A stretch of DNA of 64,000 bases from Henriciella aquimarina (GTDB lineage: Bacteria; Pseudomonadota; Alphaproteobacteria; Caulobacterales; Hyphomonadaceae), in assembly GCF_002088975.1 (NCBI RefSeq), contig NZ_NCST01000061.1:62001-126000 (forward strand). Direction: 5' to 3'. Positions 1 to 9,339 of this stretch are shown here, piece after piece. Position 1 is the first letter of the stretch. Each line of letters starts with the position of its first letter. Made by a program: the position numbers and the translations under genes. Below the pieces are notes generated by a model. The model did no database searches, was not told where the DNA came from, and saw nothing but the letters and a program-made list of their open reading frames with translations.

Positions 1-489
1 GGCTATTCCGCGCCTTCCCAGCTGCGCGTCGGCGCCATGCTGGAAGCGCCTGCCTTTGCGTTCGGGCTGGAAGAAGTGGCCGGCGAGATCGATTTCATCT
101 CCATCGGGACGAATGACCTCCTGCAGTTCTTCAATGCTGCCGATCGCATGGTCCCGGCTGTCTCGGAACGCTACGACATCGTCTCCCGGCCGGTGATGCG
201 CTTCCTGGATGGGATCAAGCAGCAGTGTGACCGTCTGGGCATTCCGGTCTCCGTATGCGGTGAGGTTGCCTCCCATCCGGTCGAGGCGCTTTGCCTGCTT
301 GGGCTGGGCTACCGGGCGCTTTCGATGCCGGCGGCTGGCATTGGTCCGGTGAAGCGCATGCTCCGGTCCGTTGATCTGTCTGCTTTTTCCGAACCCTTCC
401 GCGAAGCGGTGCACACGTCGAACGGCTCGTTCCGTAACGAAGTGTTAGCCATCGCCAGAGTACAGGAAATAGCTGTATCCGACGGCTGA
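1..489 (+). CDS. ptsP: PTS enzyme I (nitrogen PTS), C-terminal part
   Basis: Partial gene, open at the left edge; 162 codons remain. Enzyme I takes phosphate from phosphoenolpyruvate and passes it to HPr/NPr. The visible part is the end of the PEP-binding barrel: VGAMLEAP, then FISIGTNDLLQF and SVCGEVASHP, which carry the substrate-binding and catalytic Cys signatures of this family. I infer the nitrogen-related paralogue (EINtr) because a RodZ-like gene follows, an arrangement common in alphaproteobacteria. The GAF domain that would prove it lies outside the window. Confidence 0.88.
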   Translation, partial: GYSAPSQLRVGAMLEAPAFAFGLEEVAGEIDFISIGTNDLLQFFNAADRMVPAVSERYDIVSRPVMRFLDGIKQQCDRLGIPVSVCGEVASHPVEALCLLGLGYRALSMPAAGIGPVKRMLRSVDLSAFSEPFREAVHTSNGSFRNEVLAIARVQEIAVSDG

Positions 490-498
490 AATAGACCG

Positions 499-526
499 TT
501 CGGACGATGCAGGGGTATGGTATAAT
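499..526 (+). promoter_or_regulatory. Promoter of the rodZ-like gene with an extended -10
   Basis: TATAAT at 521-526 is a perfect -10 box preceded by TG at 518-519 (extended -10). A weak -35 (TTCGGA, 499-504) sits 16 bases upstream. The -10 lies inside a dyad, TGCAGGG at 508-514 and CCCTGCA at 527-533, which could be an operator or the ptsP mRNA end hairpin. The start codon of the next gene is at 580. Confidence 0.6.
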
Positions 527-579
527 CCCTGCACTGGGTGATATAGGCCCCGTTTGCCGAGAGAAACCGGACATCCGTC

Positions 580-1482
580 ATGAGCGATGACGAACGCGAA
601 AACACCGAAGACAGGATCGAGGACTCTTCCCCCGAAACCCGTACGGCTGCGCCGGAAACGGGTGCGGAAGAGGATTCAAACCTGATCGACGCGTTCACCG
701 CTGGCGGACGTTTACGCGCGGCGCGTGAGGCGCGCGGTCTATCGATTGAAGATGTTTCGAAGAAGATCCTGATCAATCGCCGGATCCTCGAAAGTCTGGA
801 ACAGACCATTCAGCCACCGGACCATGATATGCGCCGCACTCGCATTGTGGCCCGCGCCTATGCGACCGAGCTTGGTCTCGATCCGGACATGGTGCTTGCC
901 GATTTTCCGGTCGAGGAGGAAAAGGATCTCGCCACGGCGATCCCGAAATCTTCCGTGACTGTCAGCGAACGCAAGCGCGGGCGCTATCTGATCCCGGTCT
1001 CGATCGCGGCCGGTCTGGTCGTGGCCGCGGGAGTCTCCGTGATCATGCTGACCCCGGGGCAAACCGCTGAAACCCGCAATACGCCATCGGTCGCCGAGCG
1101 GGTCATGGCCGTCAATACAGCCCAGGAAAGCCTGTTTGCCCCCGAGCCGCTGACCAAGGACCCGACCGCGGGCAAGATCGACCTGTCGATTGTCGCGCTA
1201 AGGCCGGCCTGGATCGAGGTGCGCGGGGCCGACGGGACGATCTTCCGCAGCCGCATGATGGCCAAGGACGAGGCCTATTATCCCCGCGTTGGGGCCGGCT
1301 GGACCGTGACCGTCCAGGACGCCAGCGCCTTCCAGTGGCGTATTGACGACGAACCGGCCGGGCGGATGGCCGAAGAGGCTGTGCCGGTCTATTCCGCAAG
1401 CATCGATGAAGCCGCTGCTCTTGCCGCCGAGCAGAGAAGCCCGGCGCTCGCGACCACATCCAACAGCCGCCCGGCGCGCTAG
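580..1482 (+). CDS. RodZ-like helix-turn-helix membrane protein (DUF4115)
   Basis: 300 residues. An acidic N-terminal tail (1-38) is followed by an HTH_25-type helix-turn-helix (about 42-76, LRAAREARGLSIEDVSKK), a basic stretch, one transmembrane helix (about 136-157), and a periplasmic DUF4115-like domain (about 185-275). This is the architecture of RodZ, which links MreB to the cell envelope and supports rod shape. In E. coli the HTH contacts MreB rather than DNA; whether that holds here is inference. It has its own promoter after ptsP and ends at a terminator hairpin shared with the convergent gene. Confidence 0.8.
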   Translation: MSDDERENTEDRIEDSSPETRTAAPETGAEEDSNLIDAFTAGGRLRAAREARGLSIEDVSKKILINRRILESLEQTIQPPDHDMRRTRIVARAYATELGLDPDMVLADFPVEEEKDLATAIPKSSVTVSERKRGRYLIPVSIAAGLVVAAGVSVIMLTPGQTAETRNTPSVAERVMAVNTAQESLFAPEPLTKDPTAGKIDLSIVALRPAWIEVRGADGTIFRSRMMAKDEAYYPRVGAGWTVTVQDASAFQWRIDDEPAGRMAEEAVPVYSASIDEAAALAAEQRSPALATTSNSRPAR

Positions 1483-1510
1483 CAGCCTGTCTTTTCATTG
1501 CCAAGAAAAA

Positions 1511-1532
1511 AGCCAGCCTTGTGGGGCTGGCT
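1511..1532. terminator. Bidirectional terminator
   Basis: Perfect 8-bp stem AGCCAGCC (1511-1518)/GGCTGGCT (1525-1532) with a 6-base loop. Six A at 1505-1510 give a strong U-tract for the minus-strand gene; the plus-strand tail (TCTTC) is weaker. It sits between convergent genes. Confidence 0.8.
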
Positions 1533-1564
1533 TCTTCATATTGAGGTTAGGCGAACGAGCCGTT

Positions 1565-2008
1565 CTAGCGGCCTTCCGTCAGCGCTTTGGTTCGCTCGGC
1601 CTGGCTGACAGCTTTGCCGAAATGTTCGTCGTTGTCCCCGATCATCGGGGTGTCGCGGCAGTCGCTGGTGCAGTTGTAGGTGTAGGCCGAGCCGGCCCGG
1701 TTTACTGTCACCAGGTTGGCGGAATTCACGCTCACGACGACGTCGGTCGAAAGAATGATGTTGTTGTCGCTATCCAGGATCAGAAGGTTGGTGGTGCCGA
1801 AAGACTTGCCTGTCAGGAAGACGAGTTGGGGATCGGCGACGGCGACATCGGCAATATTCTGATTGCCGATCACCACACTCGAGGCCGCTTTGGACAGGCG
1901 TACCGGCTTGGTCGTGCCGCTTTCCACTTCTATCTGCTGGGCTGCGGCGGTGGTGCAAATCAGCGCTGCGCTGGCGGCAGCGGCAAAGGATTTCACGGGA
2001 AAAGGCAT
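1565..2008 (-). CDS. Secretin N-domain protein of the Flp pilus type (pilus assembly protein N-terminal domain)
   Basis: 147 residues. A signal peptide (about 1-24, cleavage near TAAAQQ) is followed by one domain like the N-terminal domain of CpaC/RcpA secretins: a VRLSKAASSVVIGNQNIADVAVADPQ stretch resembling CpaC residues around 52-80 of the gene at 4088 (spelled in part), then VFLTGKSFGTTNLLILD. There is no secretin barrel. A C-terminal tail has a Cys pair (YNCTSDC), possibly a disulfide. The ATG at 2008 is preferred over one 11 codons upstream because AAGGAG lies 6 bases before it. It diverges from flp, so a periplasmic accessory role in the pilus is likely but unproven. Confidence 0.78.
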   Translation of the reverse strand: MPFPVKSFAAAASAALICTTAAAQQIEVESGTTKPVRLSKAASSVVIGNQNIADVAVADPQLVFLTGKSFGTTNLLILDSDNNIILSTDVVVSVNSANLVTVNRAGSAYTYNCTSDCRDTPMIGDNDEHFGKAVSQAERTKALTEGR

Positions 2009-2347
2009 GTGCCGCTCCTTGGCTGGATCTTCACGCGCCACACTCGTTCAAGAAGGTTTCGCGATCCCTAACACAATACATGCGCGTGAGAGACGGGCAG
2101 AGTGGTTCGGGGGTACCGCTCGGCAAGGGTTTGTCAATAAAATTTGGCCTAATCCGTTGATATTCTGTCAAGTATATAAACCTGCGATGGGGTATTGATG
2201 GAGGAGAGTTAATAAAACGCAGATCAGTGTTCACGAATTTTGTGGGTCAGTTTACTTGATATTCAGCGCTCTCGTCTAGAACGGTCAGTGTTCCGGCAAA
2301 AACGGAAATATCGGAACGCAAGTAACTGCATGATGATGGAGTCTCCA
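2009..2347. other. Divergent regulatory region between the secretin-domain gene and flp
   Basis: 339 bases with no credible gene. It is AT-richer than its surroundings around 2130-2260, as expected for the promoters of both flanking genes. I could not assign a convincing -35/-10 pair. A sigma-54-like string near 2143 has the wrong spacing and lacks the -12 GC. Confidence 0.5.
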
Positions 2348-2527
2348 ATGCAAAAATTCGCACGTCTGTTCAAGAATGAGTCTGGTGCCACCGCTATCGA
2401 GTATGGCCTGATCGCTGCCCTGATCGCTGTTGCGATCATCGGCGCTGTCGGCGCCCTGGGCTCGAGCACCAGCGGTCAGTTCAACAACATCGCCAATGCG
2501 ATTGCTGACCCGGCTAGCGCTACCTAA
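2348..2527 (+). CDS. flp: Flp-type major pilin
   Basis: 59 residues, typical for Flp/PilA of the Tad system. A short basic leader ends in Gly13, followed by the Flp motif ATAIEYG (Glu18-Tyr19) and a hydrophobic helix (about 20-38). Prepilin peptidase is expected to cut after Gly13, leaving about 46 residues that polymerise through the helix. The ATG at 2348 is chosen because GGAG lies 6 bases upstream and the leader length fits the family; upstream in-frame starts would add an unrelated tail. A strong terminator follows, so flp can be made in excess over the cpa genes. Confidence 0.95.
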   Translation: MQKFARLFKNESGATAIEYGLIAALIAVAIIGAVGALGSSTSGQFNNIANAIADPASAT

Positions 2528-2556
2528 TAAGCGCTGGATCGAGCAAAACGATGAGA

Positions 2557-2587
2557 GAAGCCGCCAGGTCCGCCTGGCGGCTTCTTT
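2557..2587 (+). terminator. Rho-independent terminator after flp
   Basis: Perfect 12-bp stem (2557-2568 with 2573-2584), 4-base loop, followed by TTT. It separates the abundant pilin transcript from cpaA. Confidence 0.88.
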
Positions 2588-2659
2588 CATATCTGGCAAG
2601 CAAGCCTTCAGACTTTTCGCCTAGAACGGGTCTGTCGTTAATCCGGGGACTGATCGGAC

Positions 2660-3157
2660 ATGGTGGAATTTCTGTTTGCCTTCGTTTTCGTCGCGCTCTG
2701 TGTATATGCCGCACTCAAGGATCTTGAGACGCTGACGATCACGAACGGCCTCAATGCCGCGATCGCCTTCCTGTTTATTCCCGCTGTGATTGTCGCTGCT
2801 CCGGGGTGGGGCCTGACGGGCGCGCATCTCGCAACAGGGATGGTGGCGTTCGTGATTTCGGTCTTTCTGTTCGTGTTCGGTGTTTTCGGCGGCGGTGATG
2901 CGAAGATGATCCCGGGCGTGATGCTGTGGCTCGGGCCGGCGGCGGTGATGCCTTTTCTGATGGTCATGGCGGTGGCTGGCGGCGTTCTGGCGCTGTTTGT
3001 GATTCTCGCCCGCCGCCTTGTGCCTGCGACCGCAGCTCCCGGTTTTGCGCATGAGACGATGCAGGCCGGGAATGGCGTGCCTTACGGCGTCGCTATTGCA
3101 GCGGGCGCCATCTGGTGCGCGCCGCTCTCGCCGCTGCTGCAACCGCTGGGGATCTAA
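2660..3157 (+). CDS. cpaA: Prepilin peptidase of the Flp pilus
   Basis: 165 residues, an almost wholly hydrophobic inner membrane protein with about five to six helices. The two aspartates of the aspartic prepilin peptidases are visible: Asp21 in AALKDLE and Asp80 in FGGGDAK (the GxGD motif). It lacks the cytosolic methylase domain of long PilD enzymes, as is usual for CpaA/TadV. Its expected substrate is the flp product upstream. No strong ribosome-binding site precedes the ATG, so the start is slightly uncertain. Confidence 0.92.
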   Translation: MVEFLFAFVFVALCVYAALKDLETLTITNGLNAAIAFLFIPAVIVAAPGWGLTGAHLATGMVAFVISVFLFVFGVFGGGDAKMIPGVMLWLGPAAVMPFLMVMAVAGGVLALFVILARRLVPATAAPGFAHETMQAGNGVPYGVAIAAGAIWCAPLSPLLQPLGI

Positions 3158-3254
3158 GAATTTCAAGAAGTTAACTATGCATTAGGCGGTCAATGCAAAT
3201 GTCCGGCTCGAGATTCCCGGGATCTAAAGGGATTGAATCGAGAGGGCGGTTTCC

Positions 3255-4088
3255 ATGTCTCCAATGCGTTTGATCATTCTGCTGGTTGCTGCTGCGGCGG
3301 CTGTCGGCGCAGCGCTGCTTGTCCGGGACATGTCGAGCCAGTCCGCCCCGGACCCGTCTAGCGGCGACCCGGTTGTCATTGAAAAGGAAGTCGAGGTTTC
3401 TTCGACCAAGGTTCTGGTGTCGCGCTTTGACAGCCGCGTCGGCTCGCTGCTCACACCGGACGATTTCAGGTGGGCCGACTGGCCGGAAAAGGCGGTGCAT
3501 GCCGGCTACTTCACCCAGGCCAACCAGCCCGACGCGATTGAGGAACTCTCCGGCAGCGTCGTGAAGTCGGCCCTGCTCGAAGGCGAGCCAATCGTCAGTC
3601 AGAAGATCGTCAAGAAGGGTGAGACCGGCTTCATGGCCGCGCTGCTCAGCCCGGGCGAGCGCGCCATCTCGGTCGAGATCTCGCCGGAAACGGCCTCGGC
3701 GGGTTTCATCCTGCCCGACGATCATGTCGATGTCATCCTGACCTTTGAAGCCCAGATCATGGGAGACCGCGGGCCACGCGAATCCACTTCTACGCGCACC
3801 ATTATCGAGAATGCCCGTGTTCTCGCCATTGATCAGAGCTTTGGCGAGATGGACGGTCAGGCGGTGCTTACCGGCTCTACGGCCACGCTGGAGCTTGAAC
3901 CGAAACAGGCCGAGCTTCTGGCGCATGCCAGCCGGCTGGGCAGCATCTCGCTGGCCCTGCGCAGTGTCGCTGACGCCAACGAGAATGACGGCGTGACAAA
4001 GGCAGAGACCGATTTGCTGAGCGGGGGCGGTAACATGGGCAATGCAGTCAGGGTCTTCAAAAACGGAAGTGTGGGCGGGGGAAGCTAA
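3255..4088 (+). CDS. cpaB: Flp pilus assembly protein CpaB (RcpC)
   Basis: 277 residues with an N-terminal signal anchor (about 5-23), then the SAF-like beta-clip domain (about 48-115, TKVLVSRFDSRVGSLLTPDDF) and the RcpC/CpaB domain (about 120-255; GERAISVEISPETASAGFI, DDHVDVILTF). It is a periplasmic partner of the CpaC secretin. Its TAA overlaps the ATG of cpaC by one base, pointing to translational coupling. Confidence 0.93.
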   Translation: MSPMRLIILLVAAAAAVGAALLVRDMSSQSAPDPSSGDPVVIEKEVEVSSTKVLVSRFDSRVGSLLTPDDFRWADWPEKAVHAGYFTQANQPDAIEELSGSVVKSALLEGEPIVSQKIVKKGETGFMAALLSPGERAISVEISPETASAGFILPDDHVDVILTFEAQIMGDRGPRESTSTRTIIENARVLAIDQSFGEMDGQAVLTGSTATLELEPKQAELLAHASRLGSISLALRSVADANENDGVTKAETDLLSGGGNMGNAVRVFKNGSVGGGS

Positions 4089-5659
4089 TGTTCAGTATGC
4101 GGCACATTCTGGCTGGGCTGTGCGCCACGGCCTGCTGCGGCGCGCCATTCGCCGCGCACGCCCAGAACATGATGGGCGTTTCTGTAATGGAGCCGGGCGA
4201 AACCAATGTTTCGCGTTCGATCAAGCTGGGGCTTAACAAGTCGACCGTCATTGAGCTTGACCGGGCCGTTGCCGACGTCGTCATTACCAATCCGGATATC
4301 GCCGACGCGGTCGTGCAGACATCCCAGCGGCTGATCTTCCGCGGTGTCGAAGTCGGCGAGACCAATGCCTTCCTGTTCGACCGGCAGGGCAATCCGCTGC
4401 TCAATCTGGAGATTATCGTCGACGCCGATACAGGCGCGCTCGAGAAATTGATCTCGCGTTACGTGCCCGACTCCCGCGTGAAGGTCGAAAGTGTCGGCGG
4501 CAACATCGTCGTTTCCGGCAATGTCGATAACCTCATGCAATCGGATCAGGTGATGCGGCTGGTCAAGGCCTATGCCGGCGGCGGCGATGAGGTCGAGCCG
4601 GTCAACATGCTCTCGGTGGCGGCCAAGGACCAGGTCATGCTGGAAGTCCGCGTCGTCGAGATGCAGCGTAATGTGGTCAAGCAGCTTGGCATCAACCTCT
4701 CGGGCTCGACGAATTTCGGCGACCTCGCCAATATGGTCGAGAAGCAGCTTTTTGCAGATCTCCCGGGCGATGGAATCGATGGCCCGGTGGATACGGGGAC
4801 GACAACTCTCGTTCCCGGGCCGCCATGGTCCAACAATGTCGGTATCAGCAGCGCCAATGGCTTCAACGTGGCTGGTAACTCGCTGGGCGGTCTGTCGACC
4901 GATATCGGCTATACCAATTATGTCGATGGCAACCTGCAGTCGTCAGCCGGCGCCGCCATTGATGCGCTCGAGCGGGTCGGGGTGGTGCGCACTCTGGCCG
5001 AGCCGAACATCTCCGCGGTCTCGGGCGAAAGTGCGAATTTCCTGGCAGGCGGCGAATTCCCGGTTCCGGTTGGGCAGGACAATAATGGCCGTATCTCGAT
5101 CGAGTTCAAACAGTACGGGGTTGGCCTCGCTTTCACACCGGTGGTCCTGTCTGAGGGCCGCATTTCGCTCAAGGTTTCAACCGAGGTCTCGGAGCTGACC
5201 AATCAGGGCTCCTTCCAGGGCCAGTCGGTTGCCGGCACGGATGACCAGGGCAATATCATCACCGCGCAGACGCTTACCATTCCGGCGCTCACAGTGCGCC
5301 GCGCGGAAAGCACCGTGGAGCTGCCGAGTGGCGGCTCGATGATGATGGCAGGCCTGATCCAGAGCCGCTCGCGCCAGTCCCTCGACCAGCTGCCTGGGCT
5401 GAAGAAGCTTCCAATTCTTGGGGCGCTCTTCCAGTCTCGCGACTTCATGAATGAAGAGACTGAACTGGTAGTCATCATCACGCCCTATCTCGTCGATCCG
5501 ACCCAGAAGGGCAAACTGCGGACTCCTGCGGACGGCTATGCCAATGCCTCGGACCCGAAAACCATCTTCTTCGGCAAACTGAACGCCATGTACGGCAAGG
5601 ACGGCAAAGGCCTGTCGAAAGAGAATTACAACGCGCCAGTCGGGTTTATCGAGGAATAG
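4088..5659 (+). CDS. cpaC: Flp pilus outer membrane secretin CpaC (RcpA)
   Basis: 523 residues. A signal peptide (about 1-26) leads to the pilus assembly N-domain (about 30-115), a BON/STN-like segment (about 115-200), and the type II/III secretin domain (about 225-480; LPSGGSMMMAGLI, PGLKKLPILGALFQS, ELVVIITPYLVDP). It forms the multimeric outer membrane channel for the pilus. It starts on the stop codon of cpaB, and cpaD follows after six bases. Confidence 0.95.
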   Translation: MFSMRHILAGLCATACCGAPFAAHAQNMMGVSVMEPGETNVSRSIKLGLNKSTVIELDRAVADVVITNPDIADAVVQTSQRLIFRGVEVGETNAFLFDRQGNPLLNLEIIVDADTGALEKLISRYVPDSRVKVESVGGNIVVSGNVDNLMQSDQVMRLVKAYAGGGDEVEPVNMLSVAAKDQVMLEVRVVEMQRNVVKQLGINLSGSTNFGDLANMVEKQLFADLPGDGIDGPVDTGTTTLVPGPPWSNNVGISSANGFNVAGNSLGGLSTDIGYTNYVDGNLQSSAGAAIDALERVGVVRTLAEPNISAVSGESANFLAGGEFPVPVGQDNNGRISIEFKQYGVGLAFTPVVLSEGRISLKVSTEVSELTNQGSFQGQSVAGTDDQGNIITAQTLTIPALTVRRAESTVELPSGGSMMMAGLIQSRSRQSLDQLPGLKKLPILGALFQSRDFMNEETELVVIITPYLVDPTQKGKLRTPADGYANASDPKTIFFGKLNAMYGKDGKGLSKENYNAPVGFIEE

Positions 5660-5668
5660 GAGGCCATG

Positions 5669-6376
5669 ATGCGTCGGCTGAACACTTTCATCATCTCCAT
5701 GGGCCTGGTCTCGGCGGCCGCCCTCACCGGCTGCGCCTCTGACGACAAGAGCGGCCCGGTGCCAAGAGCCTACCTTGAAGGCACCACGCTCGACCGCAAC
5801 CCCATCGGTGTGGCCGAAAAAACGGCCTATCTCGAGGTGAAGCTCAACCCGCTCGACTCGCATTTGCGCCTGGAAGAAAAGGCGAAGATCCGAGCCTTTG
5901 TCGCGGACTACAAGCAGCACGGTCACGGCCCGATCATCATGTCCCTGCCGGAGAACCAGGCGAATGAGGAACTGGCGGTAAAGGCGGTTGCCGAAGCGCG
6001 CGAGATCGCCTGGTCGGCCGGTGTCGGTTATGAAGAAATTCGCGGCAGCGCCTATGACGCGCAGGGCAATGACGGGGCGCCCGTCGTGCTGGCCTTCAAG
6101 GCCTATGAGGCGATTGCGCCGGACTGTCCGCAAAAGTCCGAAATCGACTTTTCAAATGCCATGTCGAACAACGACATGCCGACGCTGGGCTGCTCGATCC
6201 GTACGAATATGGCGGCCATGATCGCCGACCCGGCTGATCTGCTTGGCCAACGCCCGCTGGACGAAGGCGATCTGGCCCGCCGGGTCGCCCAGCTCGAGCT
6301 TTATCGGGAAGGGCAGACAACAGCGGCTGAACGCAGCCAGGATGAGACCGGATCGGTCTCGACGGCGGTGAATTAG
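5669..6376 (+). CDS. cpaD: Flp pilus assembly lipoprotein CpaD
   Basis: 235 residues. The lipobox LTGC puts the lipidated Cys at residue 22, in a CpaD-family protein that helps the secretin assemble or localise. There are two adjacent ATGs (5666 and 5669). AGGAGG at 5658-5663, overlapping the cpaC stop, gives a 2-base gap to the first and 5 to the second, so 5669 is preferred. Paired cysteines (DCPQKSE, LGCSIRTN) in the second half are typical of the family. Confidence 0.9.
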   Translation: MRRLNTFIISMGLVSAAALTGCASDDKSGPVPRAYLEGTTLDRNPIGVAEKTAYLEVKLNPLDSHLRLEEKAKIRAFVADYKQHGHGPIIMSLPENQANEELAVKAVAEAREIAWSAGVGYEEIRGSAYDAQGNDGAPVVLAFKAYEAIAPDCPQKSEIDFSNAMSNNDMPTLGCSIRTNMAAMIADPADLLGQRPLDEGDLARRVAQLELYREGQTTAAERSQDETGSVSTAVN

Positions 6377-6406
6377 GGGTAGGACGCGCCTTTTGGGGAT
6401 AGCCTG

Positions 6407-7774
6407 ATGAGCAACGAAAACGCAATGTTTGATGACGAGTTCGATATCGAATTCGACGACACCGCCGAGAGCGAGGGCGGTGGGAACGACCTGATCGGTC
6501 AGCTGACCGGCGCGCCTGTCGATGCGCCCTACAAGGATGTCGAGCAGGGCGTTGTTGTTCCGCCCATGAACAATTTCCATGGCGGTGACCCCGCCATCCC
6601 GGCCATTTCCGTGCTGGCTTTCCACGAGAAGAACAGCACACGGGACATGATGGAAAAGGTCGCCCATGACCGGCGCATGATCAACACCACGGTCGAGATC
6701 CATGATGGCGGCATTCCCGCTGCAATCGAACACCTTGCCCATAATCCCACGCCCAACCTGCTGATCGTGGAATCTTCGGCGCAGACGCCGGTGATGATCC
6801 AGCAGATCGACGATCTTGCGGCCAATTGCGAGGAAGGCGTCCAGGTCATGGTGGTCGGTGAGATGAACGATATCTCGCTTTACCGCCAACTGGTCGCGCG
6901 CGGGGTCAGCGAATATCTCGTTCCCCCGGTCGAGCCGGTCCAGATGGTGCGCTCGATCAGCACCCTGTTTACCGACCCGGACGCGCCTTTCGTCGGCAAG
7001 TCGATCTCGGTCATCGGCTCGAAAGGCGGTGTCGGCTCGTCCACCATCGCGCACAATCTTGCCTGGGCGCTGGCCGAGAATGCGATGGTCAATACCTCGC
7101 TGGTCGACCTCGACCTTTCCTTCGGCACGACGTCTCTGGACTTCAATCATGAGACCCAGCAGACCATCGCCGATGCGCTGCTATCCCCGGACCGCACCGA
7201 TGACGCCGTGATCTCACGCTTGCTGGCCAAGGCGACCGACCGGCTGTCGCTGTTCACGGCACCGGCCAGCGTCAACCAGATCATGGACATCGACTCCCAG
7301 TCCTATTCGATGGTGATCGAGGGCGTGCGCCGGTTGATGCCGTTCGTCGTGCTCGACCTCCCGCATGGCTGGTCGGACTGGATCTACAACACGCTGGTGA
7401 CGTCCGACGAGGTCATCCTGGTCTGCCAGCCAGACCTCGCCTCCCTGCGCAATGGCAAGAACATGATCGACCAGCTGAAGTCGCAGCGGCCGAACGACAA
7501 TCCGCCAAAGCTGATCATCAATATGGCTGGCGTGCCGAAGCGCCCGGAAATCCCGGTGAAGGACTTTGCCGCCGCCATCGAGGTGGAGCCGGAAATCATT
7601 CTGCCTTTCGATCCGCAGCTCTTCGGCACCGCGTCGAACAAGGGCCAGATGATCTCCGAGACCGACCCGCAATCCAAGCCGTCACAGGCGATCGATCATC
7701 TCGCTTCCCTGCTGTCTGGCCGCGAGACGGTGCAGACCAAGAAATCCTTCCTCAAGAAACTCCTTGGAAAGTAG
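6407..7774 (+). CDS. cpaE: Flp pilus localisation ATPase CpaE (TadZ)
   Basis: 455 residues. An acidic N-terminus (1-45) precedes a receiver-like domain (about 65-190) lacking a clear phosphoacceptor motif, then a MinD/ParA-type ATPase domain (about 198-430). The deviant Walker A is KGGVGSS (206-212), with Ser where many members have Thr. CpaE/TadZ marks the pole where the pilus machine is built. It lies between cpaD and the cpaF motor ATPase. Confidence 0.94.
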   Translation: MSNENAMFDDEFDIEFDDTAESEGGGNDLIGQLTGAPVDAPYKDVEQGVVVPPMNNFHGGDPAIPAISVLAFHEKNSTRDMMEKVAHDRRMINTTVEIHDGGIPAAIEHLAHNPTPNLLIVESSAQTPVMIQQIDDLAANCEEGVQVMVVGEMNDISLYRQLVARGVSEYLVPPVEPVQMVRSISTLFTDPDAPFVGKSISVIGSKGGVGSSTIAHNLAWALAENAMVNTSLVDLDLSFGTTSLDFNHETQQTIADALLSPDRTDDAVISRLLAKATDRLSLFTAPASVNQIMDIDSQSYSMVIEGVRRLMPFVVLDLPHGWSDWIYNTLVTSDEVILVCQPDLASLRNGKNMIDQLKSQRPNDNPPKLIINMAGVPKRPEIPVKDFAAAIEVEPEIILPFDPQLFGTASNKGQMISETDPQSKPSQAIDHLASLLSGRETVQTKKSFLKKLLGK

Positions 7775-7794
7775 CCTGGAGTAGGAATTAACGC

Positions 7795-9336
7795 ATGTCC
7801 TTTGGCAAACGTACAGCAACCGCTCAGCAGCCGGCGCCCGCCCAGCGCCCGGCGCAGCCGCCTGCTGCCAAGCGTCCTGCCGATCCTGCGAAACCGGCCG
7901 CAAAACCAGCCGGGAAAGCACCAGAGCAGCGTCGTCCCGCCAGCCCGCAGAAGCCTGGCGACACTAAATCGGGGATGCCCATAGGCCCCGGGGGCAAACC
8001 GGTAGCGCTGAAGCCGCCGCCGGACATGGATGCCGAGAGGGTCACCAAGGTCGATACGCGTACGGAAGAGTACTATTCGACGAAGACCACCATCTTCAAT
8101 GCGCTGATCGACACGATCGACCTCGGCCAGCTGGCGCAACTCGATGCCGAGAGCGCGCGCGAGGAAATCCGCGACATTGTCGTGGAAATCATCAGTATCA
8201 AGAATGTCGTCATGTCGATCTCCGAGCAGGAGCACCTGCTCGATGATATCTGTAACGACGTTCTCGGCTATGGTCCGCTAGAGCCGCTCCTGGCACGCGA
8301 CGACATCGCCGACATCATGGTGAACGGGGCCGACACGACCTATATCGAGGTCAACGGCAAGATCGAGCGGACCAATATCCGCTTCCGCGACAATGCGCAG
8401 CTGATGAATATCTGCCAGCGCATCGTCAGCCAGGTCGGCCGCCGCGTCGATGAAAGCTCGCCCATCTGTGACGCGCGTCTGCTTGACGGCTCGCGTGTAA
8501 ACGTTATCGCCCCGCCGCTGGCGATTGACGGGCCGACGCTCACCATTCGTAAGTTCAAGAAGGACAAGCTGCGCCTCACCGACCTGGTGAAGTTCGGTTC
8601 GATCTCAGAAGCCGGCGCGGAAATCCTGCGCATCATCGGTCACTCGCGCTGTAACGTATTGATCTCGGGCGGTACCGGTTCGGGTAAGACGACGCTGCTC
8701 AACTGTCTGACGGGGTTCATCGACCCGACCGAGCGCGTCATTACCTGCGAAGACTCCGCCGAACTCCAGCTGCAGCAGCCGCACGTCGTCCGGCTGGAAA
8801 CCCGCCCGCCCAATATTGAAGGGTCCGGCGAGGTCTCGATGCGCGACCTGGTCAAGAACTGTCTGCGGATGCGTCCGGAACGGATCATCGTCGGCGAGGT
8901 CCGTGGCCCTGAAGCGTTCGACCTTCTGCAGGCGATGAACACCGGCCACGACGGCTCCATGGGCACGCTGCACGCCAACACGCCGCGCGAGGCCCTTTCC
9001 CGTGTGGAATCCATGATCACCATGGGTGGCTTCGCGCTGCCGGCGAAAACGATCCGTGAAATGATTGTCGGCTCGATCGACGTCGTCGTTCAGGCCTCGC
9101 GCCTGCGCGATGGTTCGCGCCGGATTGTCTGCGTGACCGAAGTGATGGGCCTCGAAGGCGATACGATCATCCTGCAGGATATCCTCAAATACGAGATCGA
9201 GGGCGAGGATGACGATGGCAGGGTCAAGGGCCGCCATCGTGGCACCGGCATCGGTCGTCCGCGTTTCTGGGACCGGGCTTCCTATTTCAACCTCGAACGC
9301 GATCTCGCGCGCGCGATCGACGCGCTGGAAACCTGA
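7795..9336 (+). CDS. cpaF: Flp pilus motor ATPase CpaF (TadA, type II/IV secretion family)
   Basis: 513 residues. A Pro/Ala/Lys-rich flexible N-terminus (about 1-80) is followed by the N-terminal CpaF domain and the RecA-like ATPase core. Walker A is GGTGSGKTT (292-300); the Asp box (EDSAELQL), Walker B ([12 protein letters not shown]) and His box ([13 protein letters not shown]) are all present. It drives pilus extension, and in Tad systems retraction. The long disordered N-tail is larger than in many homologues. Confidence 0.95.
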   Translation: MSFGKRTATAQQPAPAQRPAQPPAAKRPADPAKPAAKPAGKAPEQRRPASPQKPGDTKSGMPIGPGGKPVALKPPPDMDAERVTKVDTRTEEYYSTKTTIFNALIDTIDLGQLAQLDAESAREEIRDIVVEIISIKNVVMSISEQEHLLDDICNDVLGYGPLEPLLARDDIADIMVNGADTTYIEVNGKIERTNIRFRDNAQLMNICQRIVSQVGRRVDESSPICDARLLDGSRVNVIAPPLAIDGPTLTIRKFKKDKLRLTDLVKFGSISEAGAEILRIIGHSRCNVLISGGTGSGKTTLLNCLTGFIDPTERVITCEDSAELQLQQPHVVRLETRPPNIEGSGEVSMRDLVKNCLRMRPERIIVGEVRGPEAFDLLQAMNTGHDGSMGTLHANTPREALSRVESMITMGGFALPAKTIREMIVGSIDVVVQASRLRDGSRRIVCVTEVMGLEGDTIILQDILKYEIEGEDDDGRVKGRHRGTGIGRPRFWDRASYFNLERDLARAIDALET

Positions 9337-9339
9337 TCC

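Noticed and set aside
2143-2160. Sigma-54-like promoter string upstream of flp
   Set aside because: Spacing between the GG and the -12 element is one base too long and the -12 GC is missing.
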